A DNA stretch of 64,000 nt from Chersky-840 sp963838775 (GTDB lineage: Bacteria; Actinomycetota; Acidimicrobiia; Acidimicrobiales; UBA8190): the NCBI GenBank assembly GCA_963838775.1, contig CAWISP010000010.1:10555-74554 (forward strand), given 5' to 3'. The position numbers and the translations under genes were made by a program. The notes below the pieces were generated by a model. It did no database searches, had not been told where the DNA came from, and worked only from the letters and a program-made list of their open reading frames with translations. Positions 24,218 through 32,923 of this stretch are shown piece after piece; the stretch's first letter is position 1, and each line of letters begins with the position of its first letter.

Positions 24218-25039
24218 ATGCCCATGACGACCAGAGCGGCAATGCCCGGCGCCACCGGTGCGGCCCGGCGTCACCGGAGCTCACCCACCTGGGTGCGGTC
24301 CATGCGCTACTGGATGTACCAGTACAAGCGCACGTGGCGGGGGTCGATCACCACCAGCTTCCTGTACCCGGTGCTGTATCTCGCCGCCATGGGACTGGGC
24401 CTGGGGTCCCTCGTCAAAGGGCACGTCGATGGCGTGCGGTATCTCGACTTCATCGCACCGGGGCTCCTGGCGTCGACGGCCATGCAGATCGGCGGCAACG
24501 AGTCCATGTACCCGGTCATGGCGGCCATCAAGTGGCTCCGGACGTACTTCGCCATGTTGGCCACGCCGCTCACCGTCATCGACGTGCTCGTCGGCCACCT
24601 GGCTTGGATCGCGTTGCGGCTCCTCATGGTGACCACGATCTACCTGGCGATCATGGCCGCCTTCGGGACGGTGCACTCGGCTCTGGCGATCCTCGCCATT
24701 CCCGTGGGGATCCTCACGGGCCTCGCCTTCGCGGCGCCCATCGCGGCGTTTGCGGCCGCCCAGCAGAACGACACCGGCTTCTCCACGATCTACCGCTTCG
24801 GGCTGATCCCGTTGTTCCTCTTCTCGGGGACCTTCTTCCCCGTGGCCCTGCTCCCGGGCTGGCTCCACCCCGTCGCCCAGGCCACCCCGCTCTACCACGG
24901 CGTGGCGCTGTGCCGGGGCCTCGTGCTCGGCCGTCTCGGCCTGGCGGCGGCCGGCGCCCACGTGGCCTATCTGGTGGCGCTCACCGTCGTGGGGTTCGTG
25001 CTCGCCTCGCGCTCGTACCGGCGGAGGCTCGTCACGTGA
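24218..25039 (+). CDS. ABC-2 type transporter permease (NodJ/DrrB-like), subunit 1
   Basis: A 273-residue membrane subunit with about six hydrophobic segments. It begins with a basic cytoplasmic region, then MRYWMYQYKRTWRGSITTSF, and has LLASTAMQIG, IPLFLFSGTFFPV and TPLYHGVALCRGLVLG, all typical of ABC-2 permeases of drug and lipo-chitooligosaccharide exporters. It overlaps the second permease by GTGA. The upper end of the family similarity starts at the methionine around residue 31, so the first 30 residues are uncertain. Confidence 0.87.
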   Translation: MPMTTRAAMPGATGAARRHRSSPTWVRSMRYWMYQYKRTWRGSITTSFLYPVLYLAAMGLGLGSLVKGHVDGVRYLDFIAPGLLASTAMQIGGNESMYPVMAAIKWLRTYFAMLATPLTVIDVLVGHLAWIALRLLMVTTIYLAIMAAFGTVHSALAILAIPVGILTGLAFAAPIAAFAAAQQNDTGFSTIYRFGLIPLFLFSGTFFPVALLPGWLHPVAQATPLYHGVALCRGLVLGRLGLAAAGAHVAYLVALTVVGFVLASRSYRRRLVT

Positions 25040-25857
25040 CCGACACCACGGCTCCGGGCGGAATCCCGCTGCGCATCGTCCCGGTGTCGCTGCTCGGGAC
25101 GCGGCGGGCCCGGCGCCTCGTCGAGCGCAACATCCTCGTGTACCGCCGCTCCTGGGTCTTCTTCGTGTCGGGGTTCTTCGAGCCCTTCTTCTACCTGCTG
25201 TCGATCGGTGTGGGGCTGAGCAAGCTGGTACACACCATCCACGTGACGGGACATGTCATCCCCTACGCCACCTACGTCGCCCCGGGGCTCCTGGCGTCCT
25301 CGGCCATGAACGGCGCCACCCTCGACTCCACGTTCAACGTGTTCTTCAAGCTCAAGATCGCCAAGACCTACGACGCCGTGCTGTCGACACCGCTCGGCCC
25401 CGGCGACGTCGCCCTCGGCGAGCTGACATGGTCGCTCATGCGGGCCACGGCGTATTCGACGGCGTTTCTCGTGGTGATGGCCGGCTTCGGCTACGTGATG
25501 TCGCCGTGGGCCATCTTGTGTCTGCCCGCGGCCATGACGGTCAGCTACGCGTTCGCGGCGGTCGGCATGGCGGCCACCACCTACATGCGCAGTTGGCAGG
25601 ACTTCGACAAGGTCTCTCTCGCCCTCATCCCGTTGTTCTTGTTCTCGGCCACCTTCTACCCGCTGTCGGTGTACCCCGGCTGGCTCCAGGCCGTGATCCG
25701 ATGCACTCCCCTGTACCAGGGCGTGGCGCTCCTGCGCGGCCTCGACCTCGGGATCGTGTCGTGGTCGTTGGTGGGCCACGCCGCCTATCTGGTCGTGGCG
25801 GGATGCCTCGGCCTCGTCGTGGCCACCCGACGCGTGGCCGCCCTGCTGCTGCCCTGA
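25036..25857 (+). CDS. ABC-2 type transporter permease (NodJ/DrrB-like), subunit 2
   Basis: A 273-residue second permease, starting at GTG inside the last codon of the first (GTGA overlap), so translation is coupled. It is a paralog of its neighbour: LVERNILVYRRSWVFFVSG, then GLLASSAMNGATLDSTFNVF, ALIPLFLFSATFYPL and TPLYQGVALLRGLDLG. The two permeases with the ATPase make a complete heterodimeric exporter. The substrate is unknown. Confidence 0.87.
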   Translation: MTDTTAPGGIPLRIVPVSLLGTRRARRLVERNILVYRRSWVFFVSGFFEPFFYLLSIGVGLSKLVHTIHVTGHVIPYATYVAPGLLASSAMNGATLDSTFNVFFKLKIAKTYDAVLSTPLGPGDVALGELTWSLMRATAYSTAFLVVMAGFGYVMSPWAILCLPAAMTVSYAFAAVGMAATTYMRSWQDFDKVSLALIPLFLFSATFYPLSVYPGWLQAVIRCTPLYQGVALLRGLDLGIVSWSLVGHAAYLVVAGCLGLVVATRRVAALLLP

Positions 25858-25941
25858 ACCTGCCGACCCTGGACCTGCCGGCGCTAGACGCGCCGGCCTT
25901 GAAAATCCCGACCCTGAACCGGCGGTCCCGTGTCCCGCTAT

Positions 25942-25963
25942 TATCCGTGTATTAGTACGGATA
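25942..25963. promoter_or_regulatory. Operator palindrome for the ArsR-type repressor
   Basis: TATCCGT (25942-25948) and ACGGATA (25957-25963) form a perfect 7-base inverted repeat around 8 bases, ending 13 bases before the repressor's ATG. A TATTAT at 25939-25944 is a plausible -10 element, so a bound dimer would block the promoter. This is the usual layout of ArsR/SmtB self-repression. Confidence 0.7.
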
Positions 25964-25976
25964 TACGGAGAAGTAC

Positions 25977-26354
25977 ATGCCCCCCTCCTCCCCTCACGAC
26001 CATCCCATCGACCTCGACGGGGTCGAGTCCGCCCACCGGAGCCTCATCTCGCTCGATGACGCCGGGCGCCTAGCCGGCCTCCTCGGTCTGATCGCCGACC
26101 CGGTCCGCTCGCGGCTGCTGTTCGCCCTCGCCGCGGTGGATCGGCTCTGTGTCGGCGACCTGGCCCTCGCCCTCGGGGTGACCGACGACGCCGTGTCCTA
26201 CGGGCTGCGCATGCTGCGGACGGCGGGCCTGGTCAGCTTCCGCAAGGAGGGTCGCGTCGTCTACTACAGCCTCGCCCCCTCGTTCCCCCATCTCCTGCTC
26301 GAGCACTGTCTGCGCCAGCTGCTGACCGTGGCCGTGCCCGAGGGCGAGCGATGA
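25977..26354 (+). CDS. ArsR/SmtB-family metal- or metalloid-sensing repressor
   Basis: A 125-residue winged-helix regulator: GLIADPVRSRLLFALAAVDRL, then CVGDLALALGVTDDAVSYGLRMLRTAGLV, then KEGRVVYYSL. The ELCVCDL-like site here is RLCVGDLA, so one cysteine replaces the two-cysteine ArsR arsenic site; C-terminal HLLLEHCLRQ adds His and Cys. The ligand may be Zn, Cd, Cu or As and is unclear. It lies 13 bases after a palindromic operator and overlaps the permease start (ATGA), so it probably represses its own operon until the metal appears. Confidence 0.88.
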   Translation: MPPSSPHDHPIDLDGVESAHRSLISLDDAGRLAGLLGLIADPVRSRLLFALAAVDRLCVGDLALALGVTDDAVSYGLRMLRTAGLVSFRKEGRVVYYSLAPSFPHLLLEHCLRQLLTVAVPEGER

Positions 26355-27547
26355 GGGCCCTGCACGCCCTCGGCCATGCCCTGCTGGTGTCGGGGTCGAT
26401 GACATGGCAGATCCTGTGGGCCTTGATTCTCGGCTTCGTCCTGGCGTCGGTGATCCAGGCCGTGGTGCGGCGCGGCACCATCGAGCGGCTCCTCGGTGGC
26501 GACGGCCCACGCACCCTCGTCATCGCCAGCGCGCTGGGCGCGGCGTCGTCGTCGTGTTCGTACGCGGCGGTGGCTCTGGCCCGGGCGCTGTTCCGCAAGG
26601 GGGCGAGCTTCACCGCCGCCATGGTGTTCGAGATCTCGTCTACGAACCTCGTCGTCGAGCTCGGGATCATCCTGGCCCTGCTCCTCGGTTGGCAGTTCAC
26701 GCTGGCCGAGTTCGTGGGCGGCCCCATGATGATCGTCCTCGTGGCGTTGGGGTTCCGGTTGTTCTTGCGGGGACGGATCCTCGACGAGGCCCGGGCCCAG
26801 GCGGCCAAGGGGGTGGCCGGGAGCATGGAAGGGCACGCCGCGATGGACATGAGCATCCAGGCGCCAGGCGGCCTGTGGCGGCGGTTGCGGTCCCGAGAGG
26901 CACTCACGTCGATCTCGCACATCTTCGTCATGGAGTGGGCGGCGGTGCTGCGGGACATCGTGCTCGGGCTGCTCATGGCAGGGGCGCTGGGGGCGTGGGT
27001 GCCGGCGCGCTTCTGGCAGCACCTCTTCTTCACGAGCCATCCCCTGCTGTCCCAATTGTGGGGGCCGCTGGTCGGCCCGGTGGTGAGCCTGCTCAGCTTC
27101 GTGTGCTCGATCGGCAACGTCCCGCTGGCGGCGGTGCTGTGGAACGGCGGAATCAGTTTCGGTGGGGTGGTGGCATTCATCTTCGCCGACCTCATCATCG
27201 TGCCGATCCTCGCCATCTACCGGAAGTACTACGGGATGCGCATGATGCTGTGCATCCTGGCCAGCTTCTACGTGTCCATGGTGAGCGCCGGGTACATCGT
27301 CGAGTTGCTCTTCGGCGGCCTGGGCCTCGTACCGAGCGGCCGCCACGCCAAGGTCGGCGAGATGGCCGTGCGCTTCGACTACACCACCGTCCTCAACGTC
27401 GTATTCCTGCTCGTGGCGGGCGTCCTGGTGGTCCGCTTCGTGCGAAGCGGCGGTCGACCCATGTTGAAGATGATGGGCGGCGACCCGAGCGACGGCGACG
27501 AGAATGGGCACGAGAATGGGCACAGCGTCGGCGCACCGCGGCGGTGA
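26351..27547 (+). CDS. Putative metal(loid) efflux permease (ArsP/DUF318-like)
   Basis: A 398-residue permease of the PF03773 family with about 8-10 membrane helices. The first half has GAASSSCSYAAVALARALFRKGASF and FEISSTNLVVELG; the second half repeats the plan with SLLSFVCSIGNVPLAAVLWNG. The SCS and CS/GN(V/I)P motifs are hallmarks. The family includes ArsP (organoarsenical efflux) and related copper or zinc exporters. The tail after residue 375 contains three acidic/His repeats (DENGHENGH) that could bind metal. Co-transcription with an ArsR repressor supports a metal-resistance role. Confidence 0.85.
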   Translation: MRALHALGHALLVSGSMTWQILWALILGFVLASVIQAVVRRGTIERLLGGDGPRTLVIASALGAASSSCSYAAVALARALFRKGASFTAAMVFEISSTNLVVELGIILALLLGWQFTLAEFVGGPMMIVLVALGFRLFLRGRILDEARAQAAKGVAGSMEGHAAMDMSIQAPGGLWRRLRSREALTSISHIFVMEWAAVLRDIVLGLLMAGALGAWVPARFWQHLFFTSHPLLSQLWGPLVGPVVSLLSFVCSIGNVPLAAVLWNGGISFGGVVAFIFADLIIVPILAIYRKYYGMRMMLCILASFYVSMVSAGYIVELLFGGLGLVPSGRHAKVGEMAVRFDYTTVLNVVFLLVAGVLVVRFVRSGGRPMLKMMGGDPSDGDENGHENGHSVGAPRR

Positions 27548-27644
27548 GCCGGCGCTCCCCCTGCCTGCTATCGGTTTCTGACCGCTCGACCCGACGCTGT
27601 ACTGTCGAGCTGGTGAGCAATCCAACCCCCTGTTACCACCCCCC

Positions 27645-28110
27645 GTGATCGAATTACTCGACGTCGCCCTCGTCGGCGAGCTGACGGTGATCGACGAATC
27701 GGGCCGCCCGGTGACCTACCCCCTCATCCCGCTTTCGGACGGCAACGTCATCTATCTCACGTCGTCGGTACTCTTCTCGCGCAAGCTGCGACACATCAAG
27801 GCCAATCCCAAGGTGTGCCTGTCGCTCACCGATCCGGTGGCGATCCCCGTGGAGCCGTTTCATCGGGCCACCATCCAAGGTGACGCGCGCGTGGTCGAGG
27901 AGGACGTGCACGAGGGCTGGGAGCGCCTGCTCCCGATGTGGCGGGCCAAAGAGCCCGCCATCGACTTCTTCTTGAAGAAGCGCTTCGGGATCCCACTCTT
28001 CTTCGAGCGCTCGGTCATCGAGATCACGCCACATCGGGTGCTGTGGTGGGAGGACGGCCGGGCGAGCGAGCGAGCCGGCCCGGGTCTACGAGCTGGCGGG
28101 GGTGTCCTGA
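27645..28110 (+). pseudogene. PNPOx-like flavin/F420-type protein, frameshifted by a (GCGA)3 repeat
   Basis: From GTG 27645 the frame reads a split-barrel pyridoxamine-oxidase-like protein: LVGELTVIDESGRPVTYPL, SSVLFSRKLRHIKANPKVCLS, and FFERSVIEITPHRVLWW. Near the end, after EDGRASE, a GCGA unit occurs three times (28062-28073). Removing one copy restores EPARVYELAGVS and a TGA at 28108, one base before the next gene's ATG. As printed, the frame instead runs to 28205 through unrelated text. The protein should bind FMN, F420 or heme. The repeat could allow slippage or could be an assembly error. Confidence 0.75.
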
Positions 28111-28111
28111 G

Positions 28112-29431
28112 ATGGCCAAGCTCGAGGTCGCTGACGCCATCTCCCGGGCCCAGTCGTACCCCCACGGGGTCCTCGCCTACGTCGGCGCGGACGGCTACCC
28201 GGTGAACATCGCGGTCGAATTCAGCGCGTCGCCGTCGGCGGCCGTCGTCGACATCGGCGCGCTCGACCCCGAGCTCCGTCCCGGCGACGGCCAGGAGGTG
28301 GAGCTCACCTTCAGCCACATCCGTCCCCAGCCCGGCGTGGGCTACGACGAGCGCCGCTACGTGAACCTGTGGGGACCGGCCGTGCTCGACGGCACCGGGC
28401 TCCGTGTCGCCGTGCGCCAGGCCAGCGGGTGGGACGAAGCCGACACGCCGTTCTTCGAGTATGCCGAGCGGGGCGTTCCCGCCGGGCGGGACTATCTCGA
28501 CGAGTTGGGGGCGCGTCCCCGTCTGAGCCGGTTGTGGACCGTCTTCCTCGCCACCCGGCTGCCCTTCCTCACCGCCACGCTCATTCCCGTCGGCCTGGGC
28601 GGCGTCGTGGCCGCCCGCGACAACGCCTTCCACACGCTGTGGTTCGTGCTCGCGTTGGTGGCGGCGGTGGCGGTGCACCTCGGCCTCAACATGGCCAACG
28701 ACATCTTCGACGACGCCAACGGCGCCGACGCCGCCAACGTCACCCCGACGCCGTTCAGCGGAGGTTCACGCGTGCTGCAGTACGGACTCGTGACGCGCCG
28801 CGCCATGGTCAGCGGATGCGTCGCGCTCTACGCACTTTCGATCGGCCTCGGCCTGTTCCTGGCAGCCGAACGAGGCTGGGGTCTTCTCGGCATCGGCGCC
28901 CTGGGCCTGGTGCTCAGCCTGGCCTACTCGGCGCCGCCGCTGCGACTCGTGCACCGTGGGCTCGGCGAGCCCGTGACCGCGCTCGGATTCGGTCCCGTGA
29001 TGGCGGTCGGGACGTACTTCGCCTGTACGGGCCGGTGGAGCTGGCAGCTCGTGCTCGCCTCGCTCCCCGTGGCACTGCTCATCGCCCTGGTGCTCTACGT
29101 CAACCAGGTCCCGGACCGGGTCGGCGACGCCGCCGCCGGCAAGCGTACGCTCATTGTGGGCTTCTCGCCGGCACAGGTCCAGGTGGGGTATGCGGTGACG
29201 GTGGCCGCCGCCTACGTGTGCATCGTGGCCGAGGTCGTGGCCAGGGTCACGCCGGTGTGGACCCTTCTCGCCTTGGTGACGCTCCCGCTGGCGTGGCGGG
29301 TGCGCAACGGGTTGCGCGCCACCTACGGGGATCCCTACGCGCTCATGCCCACCATGCAGTCCAACATCCTCCTGCACTTGTCGACGGGGCTGCTCCTCGT
29401 GATCGGCTACGTCATCGCCGTGGTGTCCTGA
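28112..29431 (+). CDS. PNPOx domain-UbiA prenyltransferase fusion
   Basis: A 439-residue fusion. Residues about 1-125 are a pyridoxamine-5'-phosphate-oxidase-like split barrel (SYPHGVLAYVGADGYPVNIAV, then LRPGDGQEVELTFSHI). From about 140 it is a UbiA-superfamily prenyltransferase with about 8-9 membrane helices and both Asp-rich sites: NMANDIFDDANGAD (first) and NQVPDRVGDAAAGKRTL (second). UbiA enzymes attach prenyl chains to aromatic acceptors such as menaquinone precursors. It starts directly after the upstream PNPOx gene, and a fused flavin-binding domain suggests a linked redox step; that is inference. Confidence 0.82.
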   Translation: MAKLEVADAISRAQSYPHGVLAYVGADGYPVNIAVEFSASPSAAVVDIGALDPELRPGDGQEVELTFSHIRPQPGVGYDERRYVNLWGPAVLDGTGLRVAVRQASGWDEADTPFFEYAERGVPAGRDYLDELGARPRLSRLWTVFLATRLPFLTATLIPVGLGGVVAARDNAFHTLWFVLALVAAVAVHLGLNMANDIFDDANGADAANVTPTPFSGGSRVLQYGLVTRRAMVSGCVALYALSIGLGLFLAAERGWGLLGIGALGLVLSLAYSAPPLRLVHRGLGEPVTALGFGPVMAVGTYFACTGRWSWQLVLASLPVALLIALVLYVNQVPDRVGDAAAGKRTLIVGFSPAQVQVGYAVTVAAAYVCIVAEVVARVTPVWTLLALVTLPLAWRVRNGLRATYGDPYALMPTMQSNILLHLSTGLLLVIGYVIAVVS

Positions 29432-29498
29432 GCCCGAGGAGTCCGGCCCGGTGGAGCTCATCGGCCTCCTGCACCCGCGCCAGGATTAGTCTTCGGCC

Positions 29499-30356
29499 AT
29501 GGAACCACGCGACCAGTTACGGACCGGTGTCGACGCCGTGTTGCAGCGGCGCGGCTGGCCCCAGACGGGCAGCGCGGAATGGGGCTTTTTGGACAGGAGC
29601 GGCTTCCTCGTCGACGCGCAGGCCGAGGATGATCCCGCCGCCTTCCTGGCCGAAGAGATCCGGGGGCTGAGACAAGAGGTCGACGCCATGGCGGCCGAGC
29701 GGGCGCCGGCGTCGGTGACCATCCCCCGCTCCCCCTTGGACCTGGCCTCGAGGATCCAGGCCCAGCTCGAGGCGTCGGAGCCGGCCGGCGACGACGACCG
29801 CCCCGGCCTGTGGGAGCGGGCCCGAGCGGCGGCGATGCTCTTCTACCTCGAGCGGACGGGGCGGGCCGTGACCGATGGCCGGCGCCCGAGATCGAGCGCC
29901 ACACCCTCGGACGAGGCGGCCGCCTTCGAGATCGCCCACCCCGTGCGGGTGCTCGGCATCACGACCGTGGGCGACTGGCAGGCGACCACCAAGGTGACAC
30001 TCGCCCTCGACCCCACCCTCAGCGCCGCCCAGGTGGCGGCGATGTGGCAGAAGGTGCGCTCGGGCGTGTTGCGCCAAGGGGCGCGGGGGCGCACCGTCAG
30101 TCGCAAGTCCCTGGCCCTGGCGTTGTTCGTGGCGCATCATCCCGGTCGGACCTGGGGAGACCTCCGACGGATGTGGAACCAGCTCTACGCGCACTGGGCC
30201 TTCAAGTCCCCGGACCTGCGCGTCTTCCGCAACGCCGCGGTACGGGCGCGTCGCTATCTCCTCGAACCGCCCGAGCTCGACGACGTGGCTCCGGGGACGT
30301 GGCAGTGGGTCCAGCGCCGGACGGCCCGCCTGGCGTCGAGCGCCAACAACAACTGA
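29499..30356 (+). CDS. Protein of unknown function (helical, basic C-terminus)
   Basis: A 285-residue protein that I do not recognise. The first about 50 residues (DQLRTGVDAVLQRRGW, WGFLDRSGFLVDAQ) are followed by an acidic linker near 90 and a helical domain with WERARAAAMLFYLERTGRAV. The second half carries Arg-rich stretches (QGARGRTVSRKSLALALFVA, RRMWNQLYAHWAFKS) and ends SSANNN. No signal peptide or membrane helix is seen. The basic half might bind nucleic acid. It lies 67 bases after the fusion gene with little spacer. Confidence 0.5.
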   Translation: MEPRDQLRTGVDAVLQRRGWPQTGSAEWGFLDRSGFLVDAQAEDDPAAFLAEEIRGLRQEVDAMAAERAPASVTIPRSPLDLASRIQAQLEASEPAGDDDRPGLWERARAAAMLFYLERTGRAVTDGRRPRSSATPSDEAAAFEIAHPVRVLGITTVGDWQATTKVTLALDPTLSAAQVAAMWQKVRSGVLRQGARGRTVSRKSLALALFVAHHPGRTWGDLRRMWNQLYAHWAFKSPDLRVFRNAAVRARRYLLEPPELDDVAPGTWQWVQRRTARLASSANNN

Positions 30357-30451
30357 CGCCGGCTGCGCCTCGGCCCGGGCCGAGGCCGGCGGAATCGGGG
30401 CCGCCCCGGCCGGCGCCGGGAGTTCGTGAGCCTCGTCACTAGAGTCGTCGC

Positions 30452-31671
30452 ATGGTCGACCGGGTGCGAACCATCGAAGCCTCCGAGATCGACTCGTGGG
30501 TGCGGTGCATGGGTGTCGGGTTCCTCTACACCGTCCCCGACGGATACGGCCAGTACTTCCTCGGCGACGCCGATCTCGAGCGCACCTGGGGTGCCTCGAC
30601 GGCGAGCGGGTGGTGGGCACCCTGCGTTCGTTCTCCACCCCTTTCACGACGCCGGGGCCGGCCGAGGTGAACGTGGCGGCGCTGACCAATGTCACGGTGG
30701 CACCCACCCATCGCCGCCGGGGGCTGCTCAGCGCAATGATCACGTCGGACCTGCGCGCCGGCGCGGACCGGGGCGAACCCGTGGGCATCCTCATCGCCTC
30801 GGAGTACCCCATCTACGGGCGCTTCGGCTACGGCGCTGCCATCGAAGCCGCGTCGTATTCGGTCGACCTGGCCACGGCGCGCTTCCGGGGGCCGGGTCGC
30901 GGCGGTGTCGAGCTCGTCGACCTCGTGACGATGCGCAGCGAGGCGCCCGGCCTCTACGAGCGTTTCCGCGCCCGGCAGCCGGGCTCGATCGGTCGTAACG
31001 CGCGGTGGTGGGACCGAGCCCTGCACCAGGTGGAGGTGCCCGGGGCCAAGAAGCCCGAGGGATACGAGGCGCTGTACCGCTCGCCGGCGGGGGACGTCGA
31101 GGGGTACGTGCGCTATCGCGCCACGCAGTCCACCGACCACATGCGCCTGACCGGTGAGCTCACCGTGGACGAGCTGGTGGCGGTGACGCCCGCCGCCTAC
31201 GAGCAGTTGTGGCGCTACTGCTGCGAGGTGGACCTCGTTGTCACGGCGCGAGCCGGTGACCGCGCCGTCGACGAGCCCCTCGGGTGGCTCCTCACCGATG
31301 GCCGCGCCCTGCGACAGACCGGTCGGTACGACTTCGTATGGGTACGCATACTCGACGTCGCCGTGGCTCTGGCGCAACGACGCTACGCCGTCGACGGGCA
31401 CATGGTGATCGAGGTGATCGACCCCCTCGGCCTCGCCGGGGGACGATTCGCACTGGACGGGGGGCCGGACGGGGCGACATGCACGCGCAGCGAGGAGAGC
31501 GTGGACCTGTCGATGCCGGTCGACTCCCTGGGCTCGTTGTACGCGGGCGGTGTCTCCGCGCATGTGTTGCACGACGTGGGCCGGATCGACGAGCACCGCA
31601 CGGGCGCCGTGGACCGCGCCGCCGTCATGTTCAGGACCTCCACACCCCCGTGGTGCTCAACCTGGTTCTGA
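30452..31671 (+). pseudogene. Eis-like GNAT N-acetyltransferase with a one-base frameshift
   Basis: The product matches enhanced-intracellular-survival (Eis) acetyltransferases: two tandem GNAT modules, with VTVAPTHRRRGLLSAMI as the acetyl-CoA binding V-x-P-x-x-R-R-x-G loop, ASEYPIYGRFGYGAA, and the C-terminal sterol-carrier-like module ending WCSTWF. From the ATG at 30452 the frame is good through LERTWGA, then one base is missing near 30596 (GCC-TCGACGGCGAG; a T gives the expected A-F-DGERVVGTL). The second part continues to the stop at 31671. Repaired, the enzyme is about 407 residues. It would acetylate amines such as aminoglycosides or other substrates. Confidence 0.75.
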
Positions 31672-31783
31672 GCGCCGCCCGGCCCGCATCTGGGAGCAAC
31701 AGCATCCGGGCTGAACATTGCGTCGCCCTGCGCCGTAGCCGCCGTCATGCGGTCCGTCCGGGCCGAGCAGGAGGTGACCAATC

Positions 31784-32058
31784 ATGCGCGAAAGCCCTGT
31801 CTGTCATGTCCCCGACCCCGGAACGAGCCGGCCCGGGGTGCCCGCTCCCACGTTGCGCGCAAGCGAAGGCTGACCCGACGCCTCGCCCTCGGGCTGACGG
31901 TGGTCTCCTTGGCTGGAACCACGCTCGGCGTCACCATCACCACGGGCAATGCTCAGGCCGACCCCCCATACGTCCCTCCCACCTCGCCGGCCAGGCTACC
32001 CACGCTCACCACGACAGATCAGGACGCCAATGCGTTGAGCTTCAGCTTCTCGAGGTGA
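31784..32058 (+). pseudogene. Fragment of a small secreted protein, probably frameshifted
   Basis: A textbook ribosome site (AGGAGGTGA) lies six bases before the ATG at 31784. That frame (MRESPVCHVPDPG...) closes after 29 codons, but the next frame at once gives a strong signal peptide: RRLTRRLALGLTVVSLAGT, then TLGVTITTGNAQA and a Pro-rich start. One indel near 31850-31870 would join them. The product then ends at 32058 inside the 3' end of the convergent hydrolase gene. Most of the mature protein is missing or very short. Confidence 0.35.
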
Positions 32059-32738
32059 GAGAAGAACAGCTCGGGCTGCTGGAACATCCAGTCGTGATCG
32101 ATGGGTCGCCGGTCCGGTGCCGACGCCACCGTGAACGAAGCGTGGAGCGCACGCGCGAACCGCTCGCCGTCGCCGCGGGCCAAGATCGAGTCGCGGTTGG
32201 CCCACAACACATGGGCGGCGAGCCCGGCCCGCGCGCACGCTTCAGCGTCCCCGTCGCGATCACTCGTGAAGCCCCACCAACCGGCCGTGACGAGCTGGCG
32301 CGGATGTGCGATCCACGAGCGGCCGAACGCGGATGCGGCTGTGGGCGTCGCCAACCACAGCAGCCGCAACGGGTGCCGCAGCGCCTCGTCGGCCAGTCCC
32401 CACTCGTGCGACACGGCCAGGGTGTCTGAGAACACGAGCTCCACCACGCGGCCCGGAAAGCGCGCTGCGAAGCCGAGCTCGATGCCGCCCCCGAAGGAGT
32501 GCCCGATCAGCGTCACCTTGTCGAGCTCCAGGCCATCGAGGCTGGCCGTGAAGGCGTCGAGCACCGTCGGGTAGCGCCACGGCCCCCGGAAGGCGAAGAG
32601 GTCGGGGACGATCACCCGACAGCGCGGTGCCAGGAGATCGGCCAGCGGTCGGTAGGTATCGGGTCGCATGGCATACCCGTGCAGGAGGACGACGGGTGGA
32701 CCAGCTCCGATGTCGATAGGGATCTCGAGCGCTTCCAC
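32019..32738 (-). CDS. Alpha/beta hydrolase
   Basis: A 239-residue serine hydrolase. The oxyanion HG pair is at 20-21 (VVLLHGYAMRP), the nucleophile elbow is LIGHSFGGGIELG (Ser80), the acidic residue is likely in WANRDSIL, and the histidine in PIDHDWMFQQPEL. The cap region after residue 110 is rich in Trp/Leu. Length is typical for esterases or epoxide-hydrolase-like enzymes. Substrate unknown. It is convergent with the fragment at 31784 and about 185 bases from the divergent AhpD-like gene. Confidence 0.83.
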   Translation of the reverse strand: MEALEIPIDIGAGPPVVLLHGYAMRPDTYRPLADLLAPRCRVIVPDLFAFRGPWRYPTVLDAFTASLDGLELDKVTLIGHSFGGGIELGFAARFPGRVVELVFSDTLAVSHEWGLADEALRHPLRLLWLATPTAASAFGRSWIAHPRQLVTAGWWGFTSDRDGDAEACARAGLAAHVLWANRDSILARGDGERFARALHASFTVASAPDRRPIDHDWMFQQPELFFSHLEKLKLNALAS

Positions 32739-32868
32739 GCTGCCGAGTCAACCAGAGGTTCTGCCCGGGCGCTGAACCACGACGCGCCACGCCGCCATCC
32801 CGAGGAACACGCCCGGCCGAGAACCGGGAACCTTTCCGGTTCGCCGCTTCTCTTAGGGGTAGACCCAT

Positions 32869-32894
32869 GACAGGACCGGACGCCGGGTCCTGTC
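32869..32894 (+). promoter_or_regulatory. Inverted repeat before the AhpD-like gene
   Basis: GACAGGACC (32869-32877) pairs with GGTCCTGTC (32886-32894) across 8 bases, 30 bases upstream of the start of the AhpD-like gene. It may be an operator or a leader hairpin. Confidence 0.35.
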
Positions 32895-32923
32895 CATCGT
32901 TCCTACGTCCAGGAGGCCGGACC

